This document shows, in pieces, positions 16,788-25,364 of a stretch of DNA of 64,000 nt. The position numbers and the translations under genes were made by a program. The notes below the pieces were generated by a model. It did not search any database. It had not been told where the DNA came from and was given only the letters and a program-made list of their open reading frames with translations. This DNA comes from Streptomyces caelestis (GTDB lineage: Bacteria; Actinomycetota; Actinomycetes; Streptomycetales; Streptomycetaceae). Within the stretch, counting starts at the first letter, position 1. The number at the start of each line of letters is the position of its first letter. The DNA lies in assembly GCF_001279005.1 (NCBI RefSeq), contig NZ_LGCN01000196.1, forward strand, positions 62,001 to 126,000, read 5' to 3'.

Positions 16788-17732
16788 CTACCCGTTCAGC
16801 GCGGCGTCCAGGTCGGCCATCAGCAGGTCCCCGACGATCGCGGCCGCCGCACGGTAGCCGCCGCTCGCCGCGTGCACCACCTGCTCGGAGAAACCGATCA
16901 GATTGCCCGCGGCCCAGACCCCGGGCACCGTGGTCAGGCCGGTCGAGTCGATCACCGGGTACGTGTCGAACGGGGTCTCGTTCATCTCGGCGCCCAGCCG
17001 CTCCAGCAGACTCGTCCGCGGCACCGGGCGCGGCCCGACGAAGAGCACGGAGCGGGCGTGGACGGTGCCGTCGGCCAGCCGCACCCCGGTGAGCCGGTCG
17101 TCCTCGACCACCAGTTCCGCGACCTCGCCGGGCACCACCTCGACCCCGGCGGCGGCCAGCCGGCGCAGGTCCTGGTCGGACAGTTCCTCCTCGGCGACCC
17201 GGTGCAGGAAGAAGACGACGTCCTTCGACCACTGGGACACCATCAGCGCCTGGTGCACGCTCGCCGCGCTCGACGCGAGCACACCGAACGGCTCGTCGCG
17301 CACCTCCCAGCCGTGGCAGAACGGACAGTGCAGCACGTCCCGCCCGAACCGCTCGGCGACCCCGGGGACCGCGGGCATCTCGTCCTTCAGCCCGGTGGCG
17401 ACGACCAGCCGCCGGGCCCGTACGGCCGGTCCCTTGTCGAGTACGACGGTGAAGTCCCCGTCCCCGGTGACGTCCGTGACCCGGCCCCGGACGAGCTCCA
17501 CGCCGTAGCGCGCGATCTCCTCCCGGCCCAGTGCCAGGAACTCGGCCGGCGCCATCCCGTCCCGGGACAGATAGCCCTGCATGTGGGACGAGGGCGCGTT
17601 GCGGGGCTCGCCCGCGTCGACGACCAGCGTGCGGTGCCGGGCCCGGCCGAGCACCAGCGCGGCGGACAGTCCCGCCGCCCCGCCGCCCACGACGACCACG
17701 TCGTACGTCTCGCTTCCGAATGTCTCGTTCAT
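16788..17732 (-). CDS. thioredoxin-reductase-like FAD/NAD(P) oxidoreductase
   Basis: A 314-residue two-dinucleotide-domain flavoprotein. FAD-binding is shown by VVVVGGGAAGLSAALVLGRA near residue 12. The redox-active position reads CPFCHGWE instead of the CATC of true thioredoxin reductases. A C-terminal VPGVWAAGNL completes the FAD site. Two adjacent ATG codons (17735, 17732) follow a strong GGAGGT; the second has the better spacing. It is divergent from an XRE-cupin regulator, which probably controls it. The partner of the disulfide, if any, is unknown. Confidence 0.85.
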   Translation of the reverse strand: MNETFGSETYDVVVVGGGAAGLSAALVLGRARHRTLVVDAGEPRNAPSSHMQGYLSRDGMAPAEFLALGREEIARYGVELVRGRVTDVTGDGDFTVVLDKGPAVRARRLVVATGLKDEMPAVPGVAERFGRDVLHCPFCHGWEVRDEPFGVLASSAASVHQALMVSQWSKDVVFFLHRVAEEELSDQDLRRLAAAGVEVVPGEVAELVVEDDRLTGVRLADGTVHARSVLFVGPRPVPRTSLLERLGAEMNETPFDTYPVIDSTGLTTVPGVWAAGNLIGFSEQVVHAASGGYRAAAAIVGDLLMADLDAALNG

Positions 17733-17774
17733 CATGACCACCTCCTTCACGACAGTCGCCCGGGCACTGCCGTA

Positions 17775-17803
17775 TTGACAAACAACTTTGCCGAACCTGC
17801 AAT
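17775..17803 (+). promoter_or_regulatory. promoter for the XRE-cupin regulator, probably leaderless
   Basis: TTGACA at 17775-17780 and TGCAAT at 17798-17803 with a 17-base spacer lie so close to the ATG at 17810 that the transcript would begin at or next to it. TATTG (17773-17777) and CAATA (17800-17804) form a short inverted repeat around the region and could be an autoregulatory site. Confidence 0.5.
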
Positions 17804-17809
17804 ATCCGT

Positions 17810-18385
17810 ATGACTACGGACGACGTCCTCGCGGAAGTGGGCCCCCGGCTGCGCCGGATCAGGAAGGAGCGGGAGGTGACCCTCGCGGCGCTGTCCGAGG
17901 CGACCGGCATCTCCGTGAGCACCCTCTCCCGGCTGGAGTCGGGACTGCGCAAACCCAGTCTGGAACTGCTGCTGCCGATCGCGCAGGCCCACCAGGTCCC
18001 GCTGGACGAACTGGTCGGCGCGCCGCCGGTCGGCGACCCGCGCATCCGCGCGTCCGAGCCGATCCGGCGCTACGGCCGTACCCACTGGCCGCTCACCCGT
18101 CAGCCCGGCGGCCTCCAGGCGTACAAGGTGCTGGAACCGGAGCGGAGACTCGCACCCGAACCGCGTACCCACGAGGGCTACGAGTGGCTGTACGTGCTGT
18201 CCGGGAAGCTGCGGCTGGTGCTCGGCGAGCACGACGTGGTGCTGGCGGCGGGGGAGGCGGCCGAGTTCGACACGCGCGTGCCGCACTGGTTCGGGTCGAC
18301 GGGGGAGGGGCCCGTGGAGTTCCTCAGCCTGTTCGGGCCGCAGGGGGAGCGGATGCACGTGCGGGCGCGGCCCAGGCGGTCGTGA
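17810..18385 (+). CDS. XRE-family regulator with C-terminal cupin domain
   Basis: A 191-residue two-domain regulator. The N-terminal XRE helix-turn-helix (RLRRIRKEREVTLAALSEATGISVSTLSRLESG, residues of about 14-47) is followed by a cupin barrel of about 75 residues with HEGYEWLYVLSGKLRLVLGEHD and FDTRVPHWFGS, where the His and Glu residues would hold a metal or small ligand. It is divergent from the CPFC oxidoreductase at 16788-17732. A redox or small-metabolite signal is plausible but not shown. Confidence 0.92.
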   Translation: MTTDDVLAEVGPRLRRIRKEREVTLAALSEATGISVSTLSRLESGLRKPSLELLLPIAQAHQVPLDELVGAPPVGDPRIRASEPIRRYGRTHWPLTRQPGGLQAYKVLEPERRLAPEPRTHEGYEWLYVLSGKLRLVLGEHDVVLAAGEAAEFDTRVPHWFGSTGEGPVEFLSLFGPQGERMHVRARPRRS

Positions 18386-18431
18386 CGGACGGGAATCGCG
18401 GTGTGCGGGGCGAGACGGTTCCCCGATCGGC

Positions 18432-18448
18432 AAGCGACCGCTTAGTAT
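18432..18448 (+). promoter_or_regulatory. inverted repeat and -10 before the oxidoreductase/ACAD operon
   Basis: AAGCG (18432-18436) and CGCTT (18439-18443) form an inverted repeat with a two-base centre, directly followed by a TAGTAT -10-like box at 18443-18448, about 50 bases upstream of the ATG at 18502. AAGC/GCTT repeats of this sort are common TetR-family operators in fatty-acid genes; the regulator is not adjacent. Confidence 0.4.
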
Positions 18449-18501
18449 GCGGTGGACCCGGTCAGGCGAACACGACGTTCACGCTCCCGTGGAGGCCCCG
18501 C

Positions 18502-19479
18502 ATGCAGGCATGGCAAGTGCACGAGCTCGGCGAGCCGGGCGAGGTGATGCGACTCGCGGAGGCGGCGCGCCCGGCGCCCGGTGACGGGCAGGTCCTGCTG
18601 AAGGTGCGCGCCGCCAACGTCAACTTCCCGGACGCGCTGATGTGCCGGGGCCAGTACCAGGTCAGGCCGCCGCTGCCGTTCACGCCCGGCGTGGAGATCT
18701 GCGGCGAGACCGAGGACGGGCGCCGCGTGATCGCCAACCCCGTACTGCCCTGCGGCGGCTTCGCCGAGTACGCCGTCGCGGACGCCGCCGCGCTGCTGCC
18801 CGCGCCCGACGCACTGGACGACGCCGAGGCCGCCGCCCTGCACATCGGCTACCAGACCGGCTGGTTCGGCCTGCACCGCAGGGCCGGTCTGGAGGCCGGC
18901 GAGACCCTGCTCGTGCACGCCGCCGCGGGAGGGGTCGGCAGTGCGGCCGTGCAGCTCGGCAAGGCGGCGGGCGCCACCGTCATCGGTGTGGTCGGCGGGG
19001 CCGCGAAGGCGTCCGTCGCCCGTGAGCTGGGCTGCGACGTGGTGATCGACCGGCGCGAGCGGGACGTCGTCGCCGCCGTGAAGGAGGCCACCGGCGGCCG
19101 GGGCGCCGACGTGGTCTACGACCCCGTCGGCGGCCCGGCCTACGCACAGTCCGCCAAGGCCGTCGCCTTCGAGGGCCGGATCGTCGTCGTCGGCTTCGCG
19201 AGCGGGTCCATCCCGAGCCCCGCCCTGAACCACGCCCTCGTCAAGAACTACGCGATCCTCGGCCTGCACTGGGGCCTCTACAACACCAGGAACCCCGAGC
19301 TGGTCCGGCACTGCCACGAACAGCTCACCGACCTCGCCGCGCGCGGCGCGATCAAGCCGCTGGTGAGCGAGCGGGTGCCGCTCGCCGGGGCCGCCGACGC
19401 CGTGCAGCGGGTCGCGGACGGTGTCACCACCGGGCGCGTCGCCGTGCTGCCCTCGCCGGAGAACGGAGCCGCCGCATGA
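18502..19479 (+). CDS. NADPH:quinone oxidoreductase-like (MDR family)
   Basis: A 325-residue medium-chain dehydrogenase/reductase of the zinc-free quinone oxidoreductase type. Motifs are NVNFPDALMCRGQYQV, FTPGVEICG, and the NADPH-binding HAAAGGVGSAAVQLGKAAGATVIG. Zinc-ligand residues of alcohol dehydrogenases are absent. The ATG at 18502 has GGAGG six bases upstream. It is the first gene of a three-gene operon; its TGA overlaps the next ATG by four bases. A role in reducing or releasing an acyl-CoA pathway intermediate is possible, given the two acyl-CoA dehydrogenases behind it. Confidence 0.9.
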   Translation: MQAWQVHELGEPGEVMRLAEAARPAPGDGQVLLKVRAANVNFPDALMCRGQYQVRPPLPFTPGVEICGETEDGRRVIANPVLPCGGFAEYAVADAAALLPAPDALDDAEAAALHIGYQTGWFGLHRRAGLEAGETLLVHAAAGGVGSAAVQLGKAAGATVIGVVGGAAKASVARELGCDVVIDRRERDVVAAVKEATGGRGADVVYDPVGGPAYAQSAKAVAFEGRIVVVGFASGSIPSPALNHALVKNYAILGLHWGLYNTRNPELVRHCHEQLTDLAARGAIKPLVSERVPLAGAADAVQRVADGVTTGRVAVLPSPENGAAA

Positions 19480-20657
19480 CCGACGCCGCCGCACTGCGCC
19501 GCCGCACCCGGGAGTTCCTGTCCGCGCACCCGCCGGCCGACACCGGCCGCCTCGACTTCCTGCGCGCCCGCTTCGACGCCGGGCTCGCCTGGGTGCACTT
19601 CCCCGAGGGGCTCGGCGGACTCGGTCTCCCGCGCTCGCTCCAGGCCGTCGTGGACGCCGAACTGGAGGCCGCCGGGGCCCCCGACAACGACCCGCGCCGC
19701 ATCGGCATCGGCCTGGGCATGGCCGCGCCGACGATCCTCCAGTACGGCACGCAGGAGCAGAAGCGGCGCTTCCTGAAGCCCCTGTGGACCGGCGAGGAGG
19801 TCTGGTGCCAGCTCTTCAGCGAGCCGGGCGCCGGCTCCGACCTGGCGGCGCTCGGCACCCGTGCCGTCCGGGAGGGCGAGCACTGGGTGGTGAACGGGCA
19901 GAAGGTGTGGACGTCCAGCGCCCACCTCGCCCGCTGGGCCATCCTCATCGCCCGCACCGACCCGGACGTGCCCAAGCACCGGGGCATCACGTACTTCGTG
20001 TGCGACATGACCGACCCCGGTGTCGAGGTGCGGCCACTGCGCCAGATCACCGGTGAGGCCGAGTTCAACGAGGTCTTCCTCACCGGCGTCCGCGTCCCCG
20101 ACGCCCACCGTCTCGGAGAGGTCGGCGACGGCTGGAGGGTCGCGCAGACCACCCTGAACAACGAACGCGTCGCCATCGGAGGCATGCGGCTGCCCCGCGA
20201 GGGCGGCATGATCGGCCCGGTCTCGAAGACCTGGCGCGAACGGCCCGAACTGCGCACCCACGACCTGCACCAGCGGCTGCTGAAGCTCTGGGTCGAGGCG
20301 GAGGTCGCCCGGCTCACCGGCGAGCGCCTGCGCCAGCAGCTCGTCGCCGGACAGCCCGGCCCCGAGGGCGCCGGCATGAAGCTCGCCTTCGCCCGCCTCA
20401 ACCAGGAGATCAGCGGCCTGGAGGTGGAACTGAGGGGTGAGGAGGGCCTGCTGTACGACGACTGGACCATGCGCCGGCCCGAACTGGTCGACTTCACCGG
20501 CCGCGACGCCGGCTACCGCTACCTCCGCTCCAAGGGCAACAGCATCGAGGGCGGGACCAGCGAGGTCCTGCTGAACATCGTCGCCGAGCGCGTCCTGGGC
20601 CTGCCCGCCGAGCCGCGCACCGACAAGGACGTCGCATGGAAGGACCTGGCCCGATGA
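19476..20657 (+). CDS. acyl-CoA dehydrogenase (putative catalytic subunit of a pair)
   Basis: A 393-residue acyl-CoA dehydrogenase. FSEPGAGSDLAALGTRA and NGQKVWTSSAH mark the FAD/substrate middle domain, and the C terminus has SKGNSIEGGTSEVLLNIVAERVLG, preserving the E-G-[GT]-T/S-E signature. It overlaps genes on both sides by ATGA. Together with the shorter, divergent paralogue at 20654 it resembles the alpha2beta2 FadE pairs described in mycobacteria, where one subunit supplies the active site (inference from arrangement). Confidence 0.91.
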   Translation: MTDAAALRRRTREFLSAHPPADTGRLDFLRARFDAGLAWVHFPEGLGGLGLPRSLQAVVDAELEAAGAPDNDPRRIGIGLGMAAPTILQYGTQEQKRRFLKPLWTGEEVWCQLFSEPGAGSDLAALGTRAVREGEHWVVNGQKVWTSSAHLARWAILIARTDPDVPKHRGITYFVCDMTDPGVEVRPLRQITGEAEFNEVFLTGVRVPDAHRLGEVGDGWRVAQTTLNNERVAIGGMRLPREGGMIGPVSKTWRERPELRTHDLHQRLLKLWVEAEVARLTGERLRQQLVAGQPGPEGAGMKLAFARLNQEISGLEVELRGEEGLLYDDWTMRRPELVDFTGRDAGYRYLRSKGNSIEGGTSEVLLNIVAERVLGLPAEPRTDKDVAWKDLAR

Positions 20658-21730
20658 GCGATCTCCTGTACTCGGAGGAGGAAGAGGCGCTGCGCGCCGC
20701 CGTCCGGGACCTGCTCGCCGACCACTGCGACGCGGCGGGTGTGATCGCCCGTACCGAGTCGGACGCCCCGCACGATTCGTCCCTGTGGAAGACACTCGCC
20801 GACGGCATGGGGCTCGCCGGTCTGCTGGTCCCCGAGGACCGGGGCGGCCAGGGCGCCACCCACCGCGAAGCCGCCGTCGTGCTGGAGGAGTTGGGACGCG
20901 CGGTCGCTCCCGTGCCGTATCTGACGAGCGCCGTGGTGGCCACCGAGGCGCTGCTGGCCTGCCGGGACGGCGACGACCTGCTCGCCGAGCTGGCGTCCGG
21001 GCGCGGGATCGGCGTCCTCGCCGTCGGCCTGCACACCGCTCCCGGCGCCGCGTTCGCCACCGTACGGGCGGCGGACGGCGCGCTGCACGGGGAGTTGACC
21101 GGCATCGCGGACGCCGCCGTCGCCGGCGTCCTGCTCGTACCGGCCGACGACGGCGGACTGTACGCGGTGCGGGCCGACGCGGTCACCGTCCTCCCGCAGG
21201 TCTCCCTGGACCTGACCCGCCCGGTGGCCCGGGTGGTCCTGGACGGCGCGCCCGGGCGCAGGCTGGGCGACACGGAGACCGCCGTGCACCGCGCCCTGCG
21301 GGCCGGCGCCGGACTGCTCGCCTCGGAGCAACTCGGCCTCGCCGACTGGTCGCTGACGGAGACCGTCCGCCACCTGAAGGACCGCACGCAGTTCAACCGC
21401 CCTGTCGGCGGCTTCCAGGCCCTCAAGCACCGGCTCGCCCAGCTGTGGCTGGAGACCGTCAGCCTCCGCGCCGCCGCCCGGGGCGCCGCCGACGCGCTCG
21501 CGGCCGGCGAGGACGCCGACGTGGCGGTCGCCGTCGCCCAGGCCTACGCCGCGCCCGTCGCGGTCCGGGCCGCCGAGGAGGCGCTGCAACTGCACGGCGG
21601 CATCGGCATGACCTGGGAACACCCGGTGCACCTGCACCTCAAGCGGGCCAAGGCCGACTCGATCGCCTACGGCACGGCGGGCGCCCACCGCGAGGCACTC
21701 GCCGAACTGGTCGACCTGCGCGCGCCCTGA
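20654..21730 (+). CDS. acyl-CoA dehydrogenase-like partner subunit
   Basis: A 358-residue member of the acyl-CoA dehydrogenase superfamily, more divergent than its neighbour. The N-terminal helical domain (YSEEEEALRAAVRDLLADH) and C-terminal core (FNRPVGGFQALKHRLAQLW, then LQLHGGIGMTWEHPVHLHLKRA) are present. The middle-domain SEPxAGSD motif and the terminal EGTSE signature are not recognisable. That pattern fits a structural partner in a heteromeric enzyme. The start MSDLLYSEEE (20654) overlaps the upstream stop; a strong terminator follows 25 bases after the stop. Confidence 0.88.
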   Translation: MSDLLYSEEEEALRAAVRDLLADHCDAAGVIARTESDAPHDSSLWKTLADGMGLAGLLVPEDRGGQGATHREAAVVLEELGRAVAPVPYLTSAVVATEALLACRDGDDLLAELASGRGIGVLAVGLHTAPGAAFATVRAADGALHGELTGIADAAVAGVLLVPADDGGLYAVRADAVTVLPQVSLDLTRPVARVVLDGAPGRRLGDTETAVHRALRAGAGLLASEQLGLADWSLTETVRHLKDRTQFNRPVGGFQALKHRLAQLWLETVSLRAAARGAADALAAGEDADVAVAVAQAYAAPVAVRAAEEALQLHGGIGMTWEHPVHLHLKRAKADSIAYGTAGAHREALAELVDLRAP

Positions 21731-21755
21731 CCGGTCGCACCGGTCGCACCACGGG

Positions 21756-21785
21756 AGAAGCCCGCCCCTCCGGGGGCGGGCTTCT
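21756..21785 (+). terminator. strong terminator of the oxidoreductase/ACAD operon
   Basis: Perfect 13-base arms AGAAGCCCGCCCC (21756-21768) and GGGGCGGGCTTCT (21773-21785) with a TCCG tetraloop, 25 bases after the operon's last stop. Confidence 0.85.
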
Positions 21786-21917
21786 GCGCGCGACCCGCCC
21801 CGGCGAGGTGAACGACCGACGAAGGACCGGTCAACTCCCCGCACCACCCTGCTCGTCGGCCGGCCGTGGGCCTCATACTCCGCATGGTCCCGTACGGCCC
21901 TTCCAGGGAGGCAGAGC

Positions 21918-22781
21918 ATGGCCCTCACCACCCGTCGCAGAGCCCTCACCACCCTCGGCGCCGCCCTCGCCGGCTCGGCCGCCCTCCCCGCGCCCCGGGC
22001 GTCGGCCGGCGAACACGGTCACCGCCCACGCCCGTTGTGGCGGGCCCACGCCCACAACGACTACGAGCACCCCCGTCCCCTCCTCGACGCCCTCGACCAC
22101 CGCTTCGGCAGCGTCGAGGCCGACATCCACCTGGTCGGCGGCCAACTCCTCGTCGCCCACGACCCCGAGGACCTCGACCCGTCCCGCACCCTCGAGTCCC
22201 TCTACCTCGACCCGCTCGCCGCCCGGGTCCGCGCCCACCGTGGTTCGGTGTACCGCGGTCACCGCGGACCGCTCCACCTGCTGGTCGACATCAAGACCGA
22301 GGGCGCCTCCACCTACCTCGAACTCGACCGCCGTCTGCGCCGTTACCGGCGCCTGCTCACCACGTACGCCCACGGCCGGGTGCTGCCCGGACCGGTCACC
22401 GTCGTCGTCTCCGGCGACCGCGCGGCCCGTGCCCCCATGGAGGCCCAGCGGGTCCGCCGCGCCTTCTACGACGGCCGGCTCACCGACCTCGGCAGCACCG
22501 CGCCGGCCTCCTTCACCCCCCTGATCAGCGACAACTGGGAGCTCAACTTCACCTGGCGGGGCGTCGGAGCCTTCCCGGCCGCGGAGCGCCGGAAACTGCG
22601 CGACATCGTGGGCGCCGCCCACGCGCGCGGGCAGCGGGTGCGGTTCTGGGCCACCCCCGACCTGCCGGGCCCCGCCCGCGACGCGCTCTGGGGCGAACTG
22701 GTGGCGGCGGACGTCGACCACCTCAACACCGACGACCTCGCGGGCCTGGAATCCTTCCTCGACGCCCACCGGCGGGTGTGA
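21918..22781 (+). CDS. Tat-exported PI-PLC/GDPD-like phosphodiesterase
   Basis: A 287-residue secreted protein. The N terminus TTRRRALTTLGAALAGSAAL has the twin-arginine pattern and a cleavage region at PRASAGE. The mature part begins AHAHNDYEHPRPLLDALDHR and has SVEADIHLVGGQLLVAHD, the TIM-barrel signature shared by glycerophosphodiester phosphodiesterases and PI-specific phospholipase C, with paired His and the E-D metal ligands. LLVDIKTEG supplies a further acidic residue. The ATG at 21918 follows a GGAGG. The substrate, a phospholipid head group or glycerophosphodiester, is not determined. Confidence 0.85.
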   Translation: MALTTRRRALTTLGAALAGSAALPAPRASAGEHGHRPRPLWRAHAHNDYEHPRPLLDALDHRFGSVEADIHLVGGQLLVAHDPEDLDPSRTLESLYLDPLAARVRAHRGSVYRGHRGPLHLLVDIKTEGASTYLELDRRLRRYRRLLTTYAHGRVLPGPVTVVVSGDRAARAPMEAQRVRRAFYDGRLTDLGSTAPASFTPLISDNWELNFTWRGVGAFPAAERRKLRDIVGAAHARGQRVRFWATPDLPGPARDALWGELVAADVDHLNTDDLAGLESFLDAHRRV

Positions 22782-22883
22782 CACCACACGTTCGGGGGAC
22801 AGGTCAGCAGCCCGGACGAACCCTCCGCTACGCCACACTTGCGGCCGAACGCCGCGAAACGGATGTGGCGGAGGAGGTTGACG

Positions 22884-23078
22884 ATGGCCATTTCCATCTC
22901 TGTGGTGCTGCTGCTCTCGGTCCTTGCGGTGATCTTCCTGCGCAACAGCGGGCTGAAGATCTCCCACGCGCTGGTCTGTCTGCTGCTCGGTTTCTACCTG
23001 GCCGGCACGAGCATCGCGCCCACGATCCACAGCGGCCTCACGGCGACCGCCGACATCGTCGGCGGTCTGCGGCCGTGA
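22884..23078 (+). CDS. 64-aa membrane protein
   Basis: A small protein with two hydrophobic segments (AISISVVLLLSVLAVIFL and ISHALVCLLLGFYLAG) and a short C-terminal tail. The ATG at 22884 is preceded by GGAGGAGG about six bases upstream; an in-frame extension upstream has no such site. Near-identical short proteins are common in Streptomyces genomes, often beside regulatory or plasmid-transfer genes, but I know no function. Confidence 0.75.
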   Translation: MAISISVVLLLSVLAVIFLRNSGLKISHALVCLLLGFYLAGTSIAPTIHSGLTATADIVGGLRP

Positions 23079-23099
23079 GGCCACCGCACCGGGCGCGGT

Positions 23100-23495
23100 T
23101 CAGCGGTCGGCGACCGCGTCCCGCGGCAGCACGGTGACGCGGTGGAAGTTGCACCCCGCCGGTGCCGGCGGTGCGGGCGGGGGTGTGTTCTGGTGCGCTT
23201 TGAGGGCGACGCTCACCAGGCTCAGCAGCAGGTCCACGTCCGTGGCACAGTCCAGATGCACCGTCACCCAGCAGGAGTTCGGCACCAGCTGTATCGCGCT
23301 CGACCCGCCCAGGTCGTAGTGGAAGCGCTGGATGGCGCGACGGGTGAGGTGGAGGTCCACGTCCCGCGCGGAGTGGAAGTGGACGATCTCGTCACGGGCG
23401 GTGCGGAGCGCCTGCCCCGTACCGCAACCGGCCGGACAGGCCGTGAGATCGGACCAGGTGAGCAGTCTCTCCATGGCTCGCTGCGCCGGTGTCAT
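23100..23495 (-). CDS. luciferase-domain (DUF5519-type) protein
   Basis: A 131-residue protein with the pattern TPAQRAMERLLTWSDL, CGTGQALRTARDEIVHFHSARDVDLHL and WVTVHLDC, the arrangement I remember for the small DUF5519 'luciferase family' proteins of Streptomyces. Despite the name, light production is not implied. It is convergent with the small membrane protein and divergent from the DUF4180 gene. The start ATG at 23495 has GATGAGG nearby; the frame remains open further upstream without homology. Confidence 0.65.
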   Translation of the reverse strand: MTPAQRAMERLLTWSDLTACPAGCGTGQALRTARDEIVHFHSARDVDLHLTRRAIQRFHYDLGGSSAIQLVPNSCWVTVHLDCATDVDLLLSLVSVALKAHQNTPPPAPPAPAGCNFHRVTVLPRDAVADR

Positions 23496-23609
23496 GACCT
23501 CATCGTCACCTGCTCGACGTCCGGACACCAGGAGTTGGGCGATTCGTAATCGAGCGGTGAGGTGGTGGAACCGCCGGGACACCGCGGAAAACTGACATAC
23601 GATCATGTG

Positions 23610-23981
23610 ATGACGGCCGACGGACTGATGACCTGGCACGGCGTTCCCGTTCTCCTGTGCGGCGGGGACGGCCGGAAGCTGAGCGGCGGCGACACCGCCC
23701 TCGATCTGATCGGCGATGCCATGGGCTGCCACGCGGAGGCGGTGGCCGTTCCCGTCGAGCGGGTGGCCGACGAGTTCTTCGCCCTGCGCTCGGGCGTCGC
23801 CGGAGACGTGGTGCAGAAGTTCGTCAACTACCGGATCCGGCTGGTGATCGTCGGAGACATCGCCTCCCGTGTGGCAGGCAGCGACGCCCTGCGCGACTTC
23901 GTGCGGGAGTCGAACCGCGGCACTTGGACGTGGTTCGTGGCCGACCGCGCGGAGCTCGAGGAGCGGCTCGCGCGCGGGTAG
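23610..23981 (+). CDS. DUF4180-domain protein
   Basis: A 123-residue protein. The block LDLIGDAMGCHAEAVAVPVERVADEFFALRSGVAGDVVQKFVNY and the following RLVIVGDIASRV are typical of DUF4180, where such proteins are found as single-domain proteins of unknown function. No Shine-Dalgarno is seen before the ATG at 23610, and a TACGAT -10-like box ends only six bases upstream, so the message may be leaderless. GTG at 23607 is an alternative start. Confidence 0.8.
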   Translation: MTADGLMTWHGVPVLLCGGDGRKLSGGDTALDLIGDAMGCHAEAVAVPVERVADEFFALRSGVAGDVVQKFVNYRIRLVIVGDIASRVAGSDALRDFVRESNRGTWTWFVADRAELEERLARG

Positions 23982-24006
23982 TCCCGGGTCTCCCGGGCAG
24001 TCCGCG

Positions 24007-25215
24007 TCAGGCCCGTTCGGCCACCGCCGCCGGGTCGTCCAGGACTCCCCGCACCACCGAGTGCGCGGCGCCCAGCAGCGGGCCCTCGGGGCCCAGCGGG
24101 GAGACGGAGACGGGACAGGCCGGCCCCGCGGTACGGCGGGCCAGTTCGGAGCGGAGCGACGGCAGCAGCCAGGGGGCGAGCCCGGACAGGGCTCCGCCCA
24201 GCACCACGCTCTCGGGGTCCAGCAGGTTGACCGCCCCGGTCAGGGCGATCCCGAGCGCCGTCCCCGCGTCCTCCAGGGCGCGTCGTACGTCCGGATCGCC
24301 CTGCTCGGCGCGGCCCGCGAGGAGGCCGACGCGGTCCTCGCCCGGCTCCAGTCCGGCCGCGCGCAGCACCGCCTCCTCGCCGGCGTACTGCTCCAGGCAG
24401 CCCCGTCCGCCGCAGGCGCACTCCGGTCCGTCCGGCCGTACCGGTACATGGCCCAACTCGCCCGCGAAACCACGGTTCCCGTGCAGCAGCCGTCCGTCCA
24501 CGACGACCGCGGCGCCGATGCCGATCTCGGCGGACACGTGGAGGAAGTCGCGCGGGGTGCCCTCGCCGAGCCACAGTTCGGCCAGCGCGCCGAAGTTGGC
24601 CTCGTTGGCCACGGTGAGCGGCAGGCCCGCCGGGAGGAGGTCGCCGAGGTCCGTGTCGAGCCAGCCGAGGTTCGGGGCGCGCACGACGGTCCGGGCGTCG
24701 CGCGCCACCAGACCCGGTACGGCCACGGCGAGCCCCGCCGGCCACAGGCCCTCGGCCTCCACCTCGGCGACGACCCGCTCCGTCAGCTCGGTGAGCTCCC
24801 CGAGCACCGGTCCGGGGGAGCGGTCCCGGTTCGCGACGTGCCGCACCGCCCGCGACCGGACCCGTCCGCGCAGGTCGACCGCGCAGACCGCGAGGTGGTC
24901 GACGCCGATCTCGGCGCCGATCCCCGCGGGGCCGCGCCCGCTGACGGCGAGCGCCGAGCCGGGACGGCCCACGCGTCCGGGCCGCTCGGGTCCCAGTTCC
25001 TCCAGCAGGCCCGAGCGGATGAGTTCGTCGACCAGCGTGGACACCGCCGCGCGGGTCAGGCCGATGCGGGAGGCGACGGCGGCCCGGGACAGCGGCCCCT
25101 CGGCGCTGACGGTGTGCATCACCCGCGAGAGGTTGCGGCGGCGCATGCCCTGCTGGGTGTCGGGCAACGCGCGCCCCGGACCGGCCGGGCGGGCCTTGTG
25201 CAGCGGTGCGCTCAT
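24007..25215 (-). CDS. ROK-family transcriptional repressor (xylose-type)
   Basis: A 402-residue ROK regulator: winged helix-turn-helix (MRRRNLSRVMHTVSAEGPLSRAAVASRIGLTRAAVSTLVDELI) followed by a sugar-kinase-like ligand domain. The ROK zinc signature is present (GHV then CACGGRGCLEQYAG) near residue 260, with VSAEIGIGAAVVVDGRLLHGNRGFAGELGH before it. Its position beside xylB and xylA makes it the likely xylose-responsive repressor XylR. The start at 25215 has GGAGGA almost touching the ATG; an internal ATG at 25146 just before the helix-turn-helix is an alternative. Confidence 0.9.
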   Translation of the reverse strand: MSAPLHKARPAGPGRALPDTQQGMRRRNLSRVMHTVSAEGPLSRAAVASRIGLTRAAVSTLVDELIRSGLLEELGPERPGRVGRPGSALAVSGRGPAGIGAEIGVDHLAVCAVDLRGRVRSRAVRHVANRDRSPGPVLGELTELTERVVAEVEAEGLWPAGLAVAVPGLVARDARTVVRAPNLGWLDTDLGDLLPAGLPLTVANEANFGALAELWLGEGTPRDFLHVSAEIGIGAAVVVDGRLLHGNRGFAGELGHVPVRPDGPECACGGRGCLEQYAGEEAVLRAAGLEPGEDRVGLLAGRAEQGDPDVRRALEDAGTALGIALTGAVNLLDPESVVLGGALSGLAPWLLPSLRSELARRTAGPACPVSVSPLGPEGPLLGAAHSVVRGVLDDPAAVAERA

Positions 25216-25298
25216 TCCTCCGTCGTTCCTCGTTCTCCGCGGTCGTCGGTGCGCTGACGGCCGCTGCGGCTGATCGGCCTGTGGGCCGGTGCCGGCGG

Positions 25299-25338
25299 GC
25301 CCGTGCCCCCCGGTCGGCGCCGGAGGGCGGGCACGGGC
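25299..25338 (-). terminator. stem-loop between xylB and the ROK gene
   Basis: Ten-base arms GCCCGTGCCC (25299-25308) and GGGCACGGGC (25329-25338) with a 20-base GC-rich loop, 27 bases after the xylB stop. It may attenuate read-through from xylB into the regulator. Confidence 0.35.
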
Positions 25339-25364
25339 GGTCGGCGCCGTGCCGGTGGGCGCCG

